DNA of 64,000 nucleotides from Bradyrhizobium prioriisuperbiae (GTDB lineage: Bacteria; Pseudomonadota; Alphaproteobacteria; Rhizobiales; Xanthobacteraceae), in NCBI RefSeq assembly GCF_032397745.1, contig NZ_CP135921.1:8110501-8174500 (forward strand). The letters run 5' to 3'. The notes under the pieces were generated by a model. It saw only the letters and a list, made by a program, of their open reading frames with translations. It searched no databases and was not told where the DNA came from. The first letter of the stretch is position 1. Each line of letters opens with the position of its first letter. The translations under genes were made by a program, and so were the position numbers. Shown one piece after another: positions 32,259 to 41,130 of this stretch.

Positions 32259-32933
32259 TTACTTCCGGACCAGTGGAATCTGCAGGTTGGTGGGACGGTT
32301 CTGCTCCGTGTCGAAACCGCGGCCGTCGATATTGCGGGCGCCCCAAAACAGCAGATCTCCTCGGAGATAGACGAGGTCATACTCCATGAAGTTCGTCCCT
32401 TCCTTGAGAGCGAAGGGAGCGAACGCCTTTCCGAAGATACTCTGGGACGCGTTGACCGCCCATGGGGCGTATCCCACCGATGCGATCTTGTTGAGGACAT
32501 CGGCAAATCCCTGCGCAAGCGGCGTGACCTCGTAGCTCTCATCAGCAACGAAATCGACCTTCTGTGCGCCCGGGGCGATCGGATGAACTCCTTGCCACAA
32601 CATGTGGCCGCCGATCTTGATCCGCGCCAGCGGCACGGCGCCATAGGGGTCGGCCGAGTTGACGATCTCGAGCTCGAAGCGATCGGACGGCAAAGACTTG
32701 AAAGTGCGCTTGAGATAGAATGGCTTGAGCGAACCGTCCGGGCCCTTGCTCGCACTTGGCCGCACCTCCGGAGCGATGCTCTCCCAGTTTCCGAGCAACG
32801 CCTGCTTGATATTCGATAGGTCCGTTTCCATACCGCTTGCCTTCGGTTGATTGCTGGGGGACTGCGCTTTGGCTCCGTCGAATCCTGTCATCACCAGAAG
32901 CAACACCAGCGACGCTCTCAAGCCTCTGCACAT
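32259..32933 (-). CDS. Exported protein with APCDD1-like domain, unknown function
   Basis: This 224-residue exported protein has a signal peptide (LVLLLVMTGFDGAKA). The mature part recalls the APCDD1 domain: LLGNWESIAPEVRPS, LKPFYLKRTFKS, FELEIVNSADPYGAVPLARIKIGGHML, and a C-terminal RGDLLFWGARNIDG. In animals APCDD1 binds lipid-modified Wnt; bacterial homologues are uncharacterised, so function is not inferred. The similarity is from memory of the pattern G-x-W-x-S and R-x-F, and is tentative. ATG 32933 has CTGGAG ahead; GTG 32939 is possible. It is divergent from a LysR gene that may control it. Confidence 0.6.
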   Translation of the reverse strand: MCRGLRASLVLLLVMTGFDGAKAQSPSNQPKASGMETDLSNIKQALLGNWESIAPEVRPSASKGPDGSLKPFYLKRTFKSLPSDRFELEIVNSADPYGAVPLARIKIGGHMLWQGVHPIAPGAQKVDFVADESYEVTPLAQGFADVLNKIASVGYAPWAVNASQSIFGKAFAPFALKEGTNFMEYDLVYLRGDLLFWGARNIDGRGFDTEQNRPTNLQIPLVRK

Positions 32934-33048
32934 GCGCACGCTCCAGCGGGAGGACGCGCGGGCTCTGCCTGTCAGGCAGCCCCCGCGTCATGTGCTTTTC
33001 GATATAGAAGCCACTGGTCGGCCTGAAAAAGACTTTGTAAGCTGGCCC

Positions 33049-33065
33049 CATGCCTGCCAGGCATG
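33049..33065. promoter_or_regulatory. Palindrome before the LysR gene
   Basis: CATGCCTG-C-CAGGCATG is a perfect 17-bp palindrome that ends 7 bp before the LysR start and overlaps its ribosome-site region. It could be an autoregulatory operator or an mRNA hairpin that limits translation. Confidence 0.4.
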
Positions 33066-33075
33066 GAGAAATATG

Positions 33076-33966
33076 ATGGAGCTTCGGCATCTTCGCTACT
33101 TCATCGCCGTGGCCGATGCCGGCAGCTTGACGGTCGCCGCCGAGCAGAAGCTGCACACGTCCCAGCCCTCTCTCAGCCGGCAAATCCGCGATCTCGAACA
33201 GGAGGTCGGCGTTGCACTGATGAATCGCAGCGTTCATGGTGTCGAGCTGACGCCGGCCGGCAAGGCGTTTCTCGACCATGCACGCATGGCAATTCACCAG
33301 GCAGAGGCCGCAAAGGAAGCAGCACTAAGCGCCGCCCAGCCGGCGAAACCGACATTCGCGCTCGGCTTTCTGTCGGGGGCCGAAATCGATTTGCTGCCCG
33401 AAGTGGATCGCGTGCTTCGCGCCGCGTTTCCCGGCATCGACATCCGCCTGTCGAGTGACTATTCCCCGGCGCTCGCCAAAGCCTTGATGAGGCGCAAGCT
33501 CGATGCAGCCTTCATCCGGCGGGAAGAGACCATGGGAGAGCTGGCCAGCAGGCGTGTGCGGACCGACCCGCTTATTTTCGTGCTTCCGAGCGACCATCGC
33601 CTGGCCTCACAAACGGCCATCGCACCGGAAGAGGTCTTGAACGAAATGTTCTATCTTCCGTCCAAATCTGCGCCCGCGGTTCGCCGTATCGTTCTGGAGT
33701 ATTTCAACCGCGTCGGCATCGATCTCAAGCCGGAACATGAAGTGCACAATGTCGTCCATGCCATATCGATGATCACATCGACGCGCGCGGTGATGTTGCT
33801 GCCGGCTTACACAAAACGGTATCTGCCAGAAACGATAACCACTCGGCCGGTGATGGGGGAAGCGCCGACACTCGACCTGGTCCTCGCCTATCATAAGGCG
33901 AACACCTCTCCGGTCTTGAAGCTGCTTCTTTCCAGAGTCGGAAAGCTGGCTGGGACGCCATCCTAG
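33076..33966 (+). CDS. LysR-family transcriptional regulator
   Basis: This is a 296-residue LysR-type activator/repressor with an N-terminal helix-turn-helix (LRHLRYFIAVADAGSLTVAAEQKLHTSQPSLSRQIRDLE, read in pieces) and an effector-binding domain from about residue 90. The start is ATG 33076 (or 33073), with GGAGAAAT ahead; the long upstream open frame is non-coding. It is divergent from the APCDD1-like gene, 139 bp away. In the effector domain IFVLPSDHRLA is the typical hinge region. Its target is most likely the divergent gene; the phosphodiesterase downstream is separated by 316 bp. Confidence 0.9.
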   Translation: MELRHLRYFIAVADAGSLTVAAEQKLHTSQPSLSRQIRDLEQEVGVALMNRSVHGVELTPAGKAFLDHARMAIHQAEAAKEAALSAAQPAKPTFALGFLSGAEIDLLPEVDRVLRAAFPGIDIRLSSDYSPALAKALMRRKLDAAFIRREETMGELASRRVRTDPLIFVLPSDHRLASQTAIAPEEVLNEMFYLPSKSAPAVRRIVLEYFNRVGIDLKPEHEVHNVVHAISMITSTRAVMLLPAYTKRYLPETITTRPVMGEAPTLDLVLAYHKANTSPVLKLLLSRVGKLAGTPS

Positions 33967-34052
33967 TACCCGGAATCATAGCCAAGTGACACGAGCAAAC
34001 ACTGTACGTGCCCACCGATTCTGAATCACGTTTGATCAAAAGTGGGTACTAG
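33963..34052. repeat. Possible small inverted-repeat element (MITE-like)
   Basis: Nine-base terminal inverted repeats CTAGTACCC (33963-33971) and GGGTACTAG (34044-34052) enclose 72 bp. The left end overlaps the LysR stop codon. The interior codes for nothing recognisable. It could be a miniature transposable element or simply a long-range hairpin. No second copy was seen in the window. The remaining gap up to 34282 shows no gene. Confidence 0.35.
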
Positions 34053-34282
34053 CTAGTCCGTGCGACGACAGCGGATCTTCCACAATTTTATCCCTCCGAC
34101 TTGTGTGTCGCTTGAAGACGACATTTCAAGGCAGCAGATATCGGATCACACTTGGAAATTTCAGGGATCATCAGCCGACACCTCGCGGCCTTGTCACTGC
34201 GACGTCATATGCGTCGCTCAAGCGTCACATGTGTGTCGTCAGCCAAGCCCGATACTCGCGGTCTCGAACATGGGGCGTCCAC

Positions 34283-36499
34283 ATGAGCTTGAAGATCCTT
34301 CTCTCCCTGATGTCGGCGATGTCGCTCGCTGCATCGCCGATCGGCGTTGCGCGTGCCGATCAGAATGGCAGCGATCGCGACCCTGGCACCAGCAACTCCC
34401 GCGATGACAACCGTGATCGCGATCACGACGGCGACCGTCGTGGCCGCAAGCCGCGGGTGGTGATGATCTCGCTCGACGGCGCCAAGCCTGATTTTATCCA
34501 GAAATTCATCGACGAGGGCGTGCTGCCGCGAGACGGCGGCCTGGCGCGGCTGAGCCGCCGCGGCGCGGTGGCGCTGCAGAACGTGACGGCGTCGCCGTCG
34601 CTCACGGCGGTGTCGCACATCGAGATCGCCACCGGCTCGACGGCGGTCCACAACGACATCCCGTCGAACACCTTCCAGGCCATCGTCGGGCCGATTTCAT
34701 CGAGTCTCAGCGGCTTCGCGGCACCGATCGGCGGCTATCGCCAGAACCCGCTCGGGCCTTCGCCGCGGCCGACAGCATTGCCGCTGTGGGTGCAGCTGCG
34801 CCAGCAGGGAAAGAAGGTGGTCACCGCAACCTGGCCGGGCGGCGACGGCGCCGACATCTCGATCAACAACACGGTGGTGCAGCCGGCCCAACCGACCCGC
34901 GTGACCGACTACACCGTGCCGTTCGGGGCATTCGGCGGCATCGGAGCCCAGGGCTTCACACTATCCCGGGGAGACTTCGCGCCTGATCCCGCGGTTGTCG
35001 CAGCGCTCCAGGCGGCTGGCCGCTTCTCGTACAGCCCGGTGCTCGCGACATCGGTGCCGATCGAAACATTCTCGTGCTCCTCGGCACCGACCGCGACCTG
35101 CAGCAATGCGGCGACGCTCGACCTCAAATACGCGATCCGGGTGGCGGCGCTAGACACCACCAACGACAAGAAGGTGAACTACGACACCCTGGTGTTTTTC
35201 GACACGACGCGCGGCATCACGGCGGGACCGTTTCACGCGCCATCGACCGGACCGGCCTACGCCAAGTTCGGCCGGGAGAATGCACCGTTCTTCTTCGAAG
35301 GCAGCGGCGCCAAGGTCGGCACAGCGTACTTCGTCTCGGCGCTGTCGCCGGATCTCTCAACGGTGCGTTTCGCCCGCTACGGCGCCAACTTCATCCCGCG
35401 CAATGCGCCGGTGCTGGCCGATGTCGACGACATCAACACCAACATCGGGTTCTGGCGTCCGCAAGCCGACTTCCGCATTCCGGAACGGCTGAGCCCGGGC
35501 TTCACCAACTTCCCCGACATCGAGATCGAGACGATGTATGAGGACATGGTGAAGACCTTCGCACGCTATCAGGCTGATATCGGCGAACGCGCGATCCGGA
35601 GGAATCCCGACGCCGACCTGGTGATGGTCTACATCGAGCAGCCCGACGGCTCCGAGCATCAGTTCCTGCTCACCGATCCCCGCCAGGGCACCAAGCCCAC
35701 CGATCCGAATTCGATCGGCGCCGGCCAGGATCGTGCCAAGGTCGCGCGCTACGCGTCCTACATCCGCTTCGCCTATCAGACCGCCGACAAGGCGGTGAAA
35801 CAGATCACTGACGCGGCCGGCCGCGACAGCAACGTCATCGTGGTGTCGGACCACGGCTTCGCGCCGTTCCACAGCTCGGTCAGCATGACCAACATCCTGC
35901 GCAATGCCGGTATCGACACCTCCAAAGTGGCGATCCGCACCTCGGGTCCGGCGGTCAATATCTACATCAACCTGCAGCAGCGCGAGCTGGGCGGCACCGT
36001 CGATCCCGCGACCTACAATGCACTGGTGACCCAGATCACCGACGCCGCGAAGAACGCGGTCGATCCCAATCCGAAGTTCAACTTTTCGCTCAAAGGCGGG
36101 AAGCTCTTCACCGTGGTCGAGACCCGGCCGCTGCAGTGTGACGCGGGGACCGGGCAGTGCACCAGCAAAACCATCGGCCAGGATTTCGGCGATGTGTTCG
36201 CGCTGATGGCGCCGGGCTATAACTTCGACGGCATCCAGAATCCCGGCGTCGCCCGATCAGGCGATGCGCCGTTCAATACGGCGACGACCACGCTGTCGAT
36301 GCCGAACTTCTATGGTGCCCATGGCCACGATCCCGAGCTGCCGGTGATGAGTGCGACCTTCATCGCCGCCGGCCCGCAGATCCGCGACACCACGATCCGG
36401 CGCATGCGCAACATCGACGTGGCGCCGACCATCATGCAGATCCTGGGCGTCAGGCCCCACCGGGTCGATGGCGAGGTGCTGCACGAGATCCTGCGCTGA
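34283..36499 (+). CDS. Exported type I phosphodiesterase/nucleotide pyrophosphatase-family protein
   Basis: This 738-residue alkaline-phosphatase-superfamily hydrolase is exported by an N-terminal signal (LKILLSLMSAMSLAASPIGVARA). An Asp/Arg-rich linker follows (SDRDPGTSNSRDDNRDRDHD). Metal and catalytic motifs are in family order: VVMISLDGAKPDF (first Asp), the nucleophile Thr in SPSLTAVSHIEIATG, YIEQPDGSEHQFL (Asp, His), VVSDHGFAPFH (Asp-His) and YGAHGHDPELP (last His). This is the NPP-type two-zinc site, so a phosphodiester or pyrophosphate substrate outside the cytoplasm is expected. A mid-protein insertion of about 250 residues between the nucleophile and the third motif is longer than in small NPPs. 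ATG 34283 is chosen because the signal peptide starts there. Confidence 0.88.
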   Translation: MSLKILLSLMSAMSLAASPIGVARADQNGSDRDPGTSNSRDDNRDRDHDGDRRGRKPRVVMISLDGAKPDFIQKFIDEGVLPRDGGLARLSRRGAVALQNVTASPSLTAVSHIEIATGSTAVHNDIPSNTFQAIVGPISSSLSGFAAPIGGYRQNPLGPSPRPTALPLWVQLRQQGKKVVTATWPGGDGADISINNTVVQPAQPTRVTDYTVPFGAFGGIGAQGFTLSRGDFAPDPAVVAALQAAGRFSYSPVLATSVPIETFSCSSAPTATCSNAATLDLKYAIRVAALDTTNDKKVNYDTLVFFDTTRGITAGPFHAPSTGPAYAKFGRENAPFFFEGSGAKVGTAYFVSALSPDLSTVRFARYGANFIPRNAPVLADVDDINTNIGFWRPQADFRIPERLSPGFTNFPDIEIETMYEDMVKTFARYQADIGERAIRRNPDADLVMVYIEQPDGSEHQFLLTDPRQGTKPTDPNSIGAGQDRAKVARYASYIRFAYQTADKAVKQITDAAGRDSNVIVVSDHGFAPFHSSVSMTNILRNAGIDTSKVAIRTSGPAVNIYINLQQRELGGTVDPATYNALVTQITDAAKNAVDPNPKFNFSLKGGKLFTVVETRPLQCDAGTGQCTSKTIGQDFGDVFALMAPGYNFDGIQNPGVARSGDAPFNTATTTLSMPNFYGAHGHDPELPVMSATFIAAGPQIRDTTIRRMRNIDVAPTIMQILGVRPHRVDGEVLHEILR

Positions 36500-36545
36500 T
36501 AGCCAGCGTCGAGGACCCGGCCCTCGGCCGCAAGTTCAGAGCATG

Positions 36546-36577
36546 AAAAAAAGCGCCGACGGATCACGCCGGCGCTT
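36546..36577 (-). terminator. Intrinsic terminator of the SMP-30 gene
   Basis: Read on the minus strand, AAGCGCCGGCG pairs with CGTCGGCGCTT around TGATC (one internal mismatch) and runs straight into seven T residues. It lies 25 bp after the stop of the SMP-30 gene. It is the clearest intrinsic terminator in the window, and the convergent phosphodiesterase gene may share it in reverse. Confidence 0.85.
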
Positions 36578-36602
36578 CCTTCCCGGTCTCATGGCGACCG
36601 GA

Positions 36603-37829
36603 TCAGCCCGGCCCTGCGCCCTGCGTCGCAGTATACACGGCGTAGAGCGACTGGCTCGCGGCCATGAACAGGCGGTTGCGCTTGGGGCCGCCGAAGCAGA
36701 TGTTGCCGCAGACCTCGGGCAGACGAATCCGGCCGATGAGCTTGCCGTCCGGCGACCATACGGTCACGCCGTTATAGCCGACGCGGCGGCCGGCATTGCT
36801 CGAGAGCCAGACATTGCCGTTGACATCGCAGCGCACGCCGTCGGGACCGCACTTCACACCGTCAATCACGCAATCGCTGAACTTCTTTTGATTGCTGAGC
36901 TTGTTGTCGGTGCCGACATCGAACACAAACATGTCGCCTTTGCCGCCCGCACCGCTGTCGCCCGGCCCTTTGCCGGTGCTGGCGACGTACAGCTTCTTGT
37001 AGTCGGGCGAGAACGCCAGGCCGTTAGGATCCGGCACCTGGTCCTCGGTCACCACGAGATCGGTGCGCCCGCTGGGATCGACGCGATAGCAGTTGGTCGG
37101 AAGCTCGCGCCTGCCGGGCACGAAGCCCGCCGGCTGGCCGATCCTTGGATTGAGCTTGCCGCCTGCATTGCTGGGGCCGCCCGCAACATCCGGCTCGCCT
37201 TCATAGAGCTGGCCGCCATAAGGCGGGTCGGTGAACCAGTAGCTGCCATCCGGATGAGCGACCACATCGTTGGGCGAATTGAGCTTCTTGCCGTTAAAAT
37301 TGTCGGCAAGCACGGTCGCCGTGCCATCGTGCTCGTAGCGCACGACTCTGCGGGTGAGATGCTCGCAGGAGAGCTGCCGGCCCTGGAAGTCGAACGAATT
37401 GCCGTTGGAGTTGTTGGAGGGCGAACGAAATACGGAAACGCGGCCGTCGTCCTCCGACCATCGCATCTGCCTGTTGTTGGGAATGTCGCTCCACAGCAGA
37501 TAACGGCCCTGTGCGCTCCAGGCCGGCCCTTCGGCCCATAACAATCCGGTGTGCAGACGCTTGATCGCTGCGTTGGGCTGAGCGAGGTCATTAAAGGAGG
37601 GATCGACCGCGATGATGTCGGGGTCCCAGAAATAGGTGGTCGGGGCGCCGCCAGGGCCGAAGTCACGCGGCGGGCTGGTGATCGTCGACGGCGGCCCCAG
37701 TTCGCCCCCCTGCTGGGCCAGCGCGCCGCCGGCTGCGAGAGCAGTAGCACCGGCAGTAATCGCCAGGCCGTGGACGAGCGTTCGTCGTGACATCGTTGAT
37801 TGCGGATCGCGCGGCACTTCGCGTGTCAT
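36603..37829 (-). CDS. Exported SMP-30/gluconolactonase-family protein
   Basis: This 408-residue lactonase-like six-bladed propeller of the SMP-30/gluconolactonase family is probably exported by Tat: MSRRTLVHGLAITAGATALAAGGALA carries SRRTLV near the N terminus (read as two pieces). Features include WAEGPAWSAQGRYLLWSDIPN (metal Glu), RQLSCEHLTRRVVRYEHDG, LNSPNDVVAHPDGSYWFTDPPYG (metal Asn), and GLAFSPDYKKLYVA with a further acidic metal ligand later. ATG 37829 has GGGAGGATGTG before it. It hydrolyses sugar or other lactones in family members; the substrate here is unknown. It is a single gene with its own terminator. Confidence 0.9.
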   Translation of the reverse strand: MTREVPRDPQSTMSRRTLVHGLAITAGATALAAGGALAQQGGELGPPSTITSPPRDFGPGGAPTTYFWDPDIIAVDPSFNDLAQPNAAIKRLHTGLLWAEGPAWSAQGRYLLWSDIPNNRQMRWSEDDGRVSVFRSPSNNSNGNSFDFQGRQLSCEHLTRRVVRYEHDGTATVLADNFNGKKLNSPNDVVAHPDGSYWFTDPPYGGQLYEGEPDVAGGPSNAGGKLNPRIGQPAGFVPGRRELPTNCYRVDPSGRTDLVVTEDQVPDPNGLAFSPDYKKLYVASTGKGPGDSGAGGKGDMFVFDVGTDNKLSNQKKFSDCVIDGVKCGPDGVRCDVNGNVWLSSNAGRRVGYNGVTVWSPDGKLIGRIRLPEVCGNICFGGPKRNRLFMAASQSLYAVYTATQGAGPG

Positions 37830-38011
37830 CACATCCTCCCCATGTACGCGCCGGCGGTTGATCCGGCCCGGCGGCCGCCAGACTAATCCGGCTTCGGAAA
37901 GGTTGCGAGAGGCGCTTCGCTTCACCGCGCAGGCGAAGCGTGCAGTGCGAAATGGATCGCCTCGCTCAGGACCCATCTATCGGGATAGCAGACAGGTGTT
38001 GCCTGTCCCCG

Positions 38012-38785
38012 CTACTCCGCCGTCCAGCCGCCGTCGATCACCAGTGACGATCCCGTCATCAGCGATGACGCGTCGCTGGCGAGGAACAGGATTGCGCCCA
38101 TCAAGTCTTCGACGCGACCGAGACGCCCCAGCTTGATTTTCGCCACCACGCTCGCCTTGAACGCTTCATCCTCTAGGAAGGGACGCGTCATCGGGGTTTC
38201 GATGAAGGTCGGGCACAGGGTGTTGACCCGGATGCCATGCGGCGCGAGGTCGAGCGCCATGGCCTTGGAGAACCCCTCCATCGCCCATTTCGACGCACAA
38301 TACAGCGAACGGTTCGGTCCGCCGACATGTCCCATCTGCGACGACATGTTGATGATCGAGCCGCGGAAGCCCCCCTCTATCATCCGGCGGCAGACCGACT
38401 GCGCCGCGAAATAGGCGGCGCGGACGTTCAGGTTCATCACCACGTCGTAGTCTTCGAGCGACACGTCGGTGACCGGCTTGGGCCGGTTGGTGCCGGCATT
38501 GTTGACGAAAGCGTGGTACGGCTCGCGTCCGTCGATGGCAGCCCGAAACGCCTCGACGTCGGTGACATCGAGCGCCAGCGTATCTGCGGCAAGACCCTTG
38601 TCACGCAGTCCCGCGGCAGCGGCGTCGATCTCACTCGCCGTGCGCGCGCACAGCGTGACATGCGCGCCTGCCTCGGCAAGCGCACAGGCGGCGGCCAAGC
38701 CGATGCCCCGCCCTGCTCCGGTAACCAGGGCGCGGCGGCCATCAAGCCGCAGTGAGGGGGTCTGCGGCAGAGGTTGCGTGTTCAT
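38012..38785 (-). CDS. Short-chain dehydrogenase/reductase in the HisD-like operon
   Basis: This 257-residue classical SDR has TGAGRGIG (22-29), NNAG (95-98), Ser148/149, Tyr162 and Lys166 in YCASK, and the C-terminal [21 protein letters not shown]. Arg48 after beta-2 (LCARTAS) hints at NADP use. The ATG overlaps the stop of the HisD-like gene (ATGA), so it is the third gene of the cyclase-HisD-SDR operon. It likely oxidises or reduces a hydroxyl/keto intermediate produced by that pair. The substrate is unknown. Confidence 0.9.
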   Translation of the reverse strand: MNTQPLPQTPSLRLDGRRALVTGAGRGIGLAAACALAEAGAHVTLCARTASEIDAAAAGLRDKGLAADTLALDVTDVEAFRAAIDGREPYHAFVNNAGTNRPKPVTDVSLEDYDVVMNLNVRAAYFAAQSVCRRMIEGGFRGSIINMSSQMGHVGGPNRSLYCASKWAMEGFSKAMALDLAPHGIRVNTLCPTFIETPMTRPFLEDEAFKASVVAKIKLGRLGRVEDLMGAILFLASDASSLMTGSSLVIDGGWTAE

Positions 38786-40089
38786 TCAGCGGCACTCGCA
38801 TAAGGCACATTGCGTCCACCATAACGGCGCACCCGCACGTTAGCCTGTTCGGCATGGCCGGCAAAGCCTTCGAGCATGCACAGACGCGAGCAGTATTCAC
38901 CGATCATGGCGGACGCCTCATCGGTCAGCACGCGCTGGTAAGTCACGGTCTTGAGGAATTTCCCGACCCACAGTCCGCCGGTGTAGCGCGCCGCCTTCTT
39001 GGTCGGCAGGGTGTGGTTGGTGCCGATCACCTTGTCGCCATAGGCGACATTGGTGCGCGGCCCCAGAAACAACGCGCCGTAGTTGGTCATGTGGGTGAGG
39101 AAATAATCCGGATCGCGGGTCATCACTTGCACGTGCTCGGAGGCGATGCGGTCGGCCTCGCGCACCATCTCCTCCTCGGAATCGCAGACGATGACTTCAC
39201 CATAGTCCTCCCAGGCCTTGGCAGCGACGGCCGCGGTCGGCAGGATCTTCAAGAGACGCTCGATCTCGGCCATGGTTTCGCGCGCGAGCTTGTCCGAATT
39301 GGTCAGCAGGATCGCCGGCGAGTTCGGCCCGTGCTCAGCCTGCCCCAGCAGGTCGGTCGCGCACATCTCGCCGTCGACAGTGTCGTCGGCGATCACCAGG
39401 GTTTCCGTCGGTCCCGCGAACAGATCGATGCCGACCCGGCCGAACAGCTGGCGCTTGGCTTCCGCGACAAAGGCATTGCCGGGGCCGACCAGCATGTCCA
39501 CCGGCGCAATTGATGGCGTTCCCAGCGCCATCGCTCCTACCGCCTGGATACCACCGAGACAGTAGATCTCGTCGGCGCCAGCAAGGTGCTGCGCCGCCAC
39601 GATGGCCGGCGCCGCCTTGCCGTGGAACGGCGGCGCGCAGGTGACGATCCGCTGGACGCCTGCGACTTTCGCCGTGATCACCGACATGTGCGCTGACGCC
39701 AGCAGCGGATACTTGCCGCCCGGCACATAACAGCCGACCGAATTGACCGGGATGTTTTTGTGCCCGAGCACAATGCCCGGCAGCGTCTCCACCTCGATAT
39801 CTTTCATCGAGTCGCGCTGGTGCTGGGCGAAGTTGCGCACCTGCTCCTGGGCGAACTTGATGTCATCGATGTTTCGCTGCGAGAGCTCGCCGAGACATTC
39901 TTTGATCTCGGCGTCGGTGAGCCGATAATCCTTGCGATCCCACTGGTCGAACTTCACCGACAGCTCGCGCACGGCGGCATCGCCGCGCTGCTCGATGTCA
40001 GTGAGGATCGCCTCCACCGTCGCGCGAACCTTGGAATCGTCCTCGGCGCGCTGGGCCGCATCGCGGCTCTGTTTGAGATAATTGGCCAT
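38782..40089 (-). CDS. Histidinol-dehydrogenase-family enzyme, HpsN-like
   Basis: This 435-residue NAD- and Zn-dependent alcohol dehydrogenase of the HisD fold oxidises a primary alcohol to an acid in two steps. It has [60 protein letters not shown] (Zn/catalytic region) and [19 protein letters not shown] with the catalytic histidine. The sequence matches my memory of sulfopropanediol 3-dehydrogenase (HpsN) relatives more than biosynthetic HisD, and no his genes are near. ATG 40089 has GGAGACC upstream; GTG 40092 is possible. The neighbours, a cyclase-family hydrolase and an SDR, do not match the hpsNOP set, so the real substrate is open. Confidence 0.85.
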   Translation of the reverse strand: MANYLKQSRDAAQRAEDDSKVRATVEAILTDIEQRGDAAVRELSVKFDQWDRKDYRLTDAEIKECLGELSQRNIDDIKFAQEQVRNFAQHQRDSMKDIEVETLPGIVLGHKNIPVNSVGCYVPGGKYPLLASAHMSVITAKVAGVQRIVTCAPPFHGKAAPAIVAAQHLAGADEIYCLGGIQAVGAMALGTPSIAPVDMLVGPGNAFVAEAKRQLFGRVGIDLFAGPTETLVIADDTVDGEMCATDLLGQAEHGPNSPAILLTNSDKLARETMAEIERLLKILPTAAVAAKAWEDYGEVIVCDSEEEMVREADRIASEHVQVMTRDPDYFLTHMTNYGALFLGPRTNVAYGDKVIGTNHTLPTKKAARYTGGLWVGKFLKTVTYQRVLTDEASAMIGEYCSRLCMLEGFAGHAEQANVRVRRYGGRNVPYASAAE

Positions 40090-40104
40090 CACAGGTCTCC
40101 GCGA

Positions 40105-41055
40105 TTATTTGATCGCCTGAGGATTGATCGGCGATCCAGCCGCACCGGGCAGGTGCAACGGCGGCGCCGTGAAGAAGAATTCATACACCTTGTCCTGCGC
40201 GCAATCCTCGGCCAATTCCTTCAGGTAGAAGATTTCGCCCATCGAGATTCCGATAGCCGGAATCACGACCCAATGCCATGGCTGATTGGCCTCATTGGTT
40301 TCGTTGGGACGAACTTCGCAGCCCCAGGTGTCGGTGCAGATGGCGGCGATGTCCTTTTCACGGATCCAGTAGCAGGTTTCGAACGCCACGCCGGGGGCGT
40401 TGCCGCCGCCGTAACCGCTCCAGTCCTTTTTCGCCAGGCAGCGCTCCTGGTGGCCGGTGCGGACGATGACGAAATCCCCCTTACGGATCTCGACCCCCTG
40501 CGCCTTGGCGCAGGCATCGAGGTCCGCGTTGGTGATGGCATAACCGTCGTCGAGGGAATCGACGCCCTTGAAGCGCGCGACGTCGAGCAGCACCCCGCGT
40601 CCGGCCATCTTGTTGCGGACATGCTCGATGCCGAGCTTCTTGGCGCCGCGGGCGTCGACCAGCTTGGCGTCGAAACCATTGTACATCTTGTCATCGAGGA
40701 AGATGTGGCAGAGCGCGTCCCACTGGGTCGAGGCCTGGCAGGGCATGTTGATGGCGTCGTCGGCGTAACGCAGGTACGGCGACGGGTTATCCTGATTGCC
40801 GGCGGCGGCATCGGTGCCGGTGGCCAGCATGGTGTGGATCGGATTCCAGCGGCCGCCGAACAGGCCGGACTGGATCGGCTCCTTCAGCGACAGGCCCAGT
40901 GCGAACACCTTGCCCTTCTTGATCAGCTTGCCGGCATTGATGACATCCTCGGGCGTCACATTGTTGAGGGTCCCGATCTGGTCGTCCTGGCCCCAGCGGC
41001 CCCAGTTCGACAGCTTTTTGGCGGCTTCGTAGATGGCGGCGCGGTCAACTTTCAT
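40105..41055 (-). CDS. Cyclase-family (kynurenine formamidase/isatin hydrolase-like) hydrolase
   Basis: This 316-residue protein of the cyclase family (PF04199) has members that hydrolyse formamides, isatin or cyclic amides with a metal ion. It keeps the fold markers WGRWGQDDQIGTLNNVTPE, FVIVRTGHQER, CTDTWGCEVRPNE and HWVVIPAIGISMGE. The usual metal motif HxGTHxDxxxH is altered to QASTQWDALCH, so the first two histidines are glutamine residues while Asp and the last His remain. This variant is common in a large-size subgroup of the family. ATG 41055 has AAGGAAG ahead. It is first gene of an operon with the HisD-like and SDR genes, and site 4 of the shared motif lies 22 bp upstream. Confidence 0.85.
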   Translation of the reverse strand: MKVDRAAIYEAAKKLSNWGRWGQDDQIGTLNNVTPEDVINAGKLIKKGKVFALGLSLKEPIQSGLFGGRWNPIHTMLATGTDAAAGNQDNPSPYLRYADDAINMPCQASTQWDALCHIFLDDKMYNGFDAKLVDARGAKKLGIEHVRNKMAGRGVLLDVARFKGVDSLDDGYAITNADLDACAKAQGVEIRKGDFVIVRTGHQERCLAKKDWSGYGGGNAPGVAFETCYWIREKDIAAICTDTWGCEVRPNETNEANQPWHWVVIPAIGISMGEIFYLKELAEDCAQDKVYEFFFTAPPLHLPGAAGSPINPQAIK

Positions 41056-41076
41056 GTGGTCTTCCTTTCCTTTAAT

Positions 41077-41090
41077 TTATCACTTGATCA
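41077..41090. promoter_or_regulatory. Shared 14-bp motif, site at the cyclase-HisD-SDR operon
   Basis: TTATCACTTGATCA matches the consensus TTATCRNNYGATNA shared with sites at 49715, 56999, 58123 and 59159. It lies 22-35 bp before the cyclase start, where bound repressor would block transcription or initiation. ATTTAAAC follows, as related AT-rich sequence follows the other sites. Confidence 0.6.
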
Positions 41091-41130
41091 TTTAAACGGC
41101 ATGACGAATTGCGAACCCGTCCGCCGGATG

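Noticed and set aside
38782..40089. Biosynthetic histidinol dehydrogenase HisD
   Set aside because: No other histidine genes are nearby, the operon is catabolic, and the sequence resembles HpsN-type enzymes.
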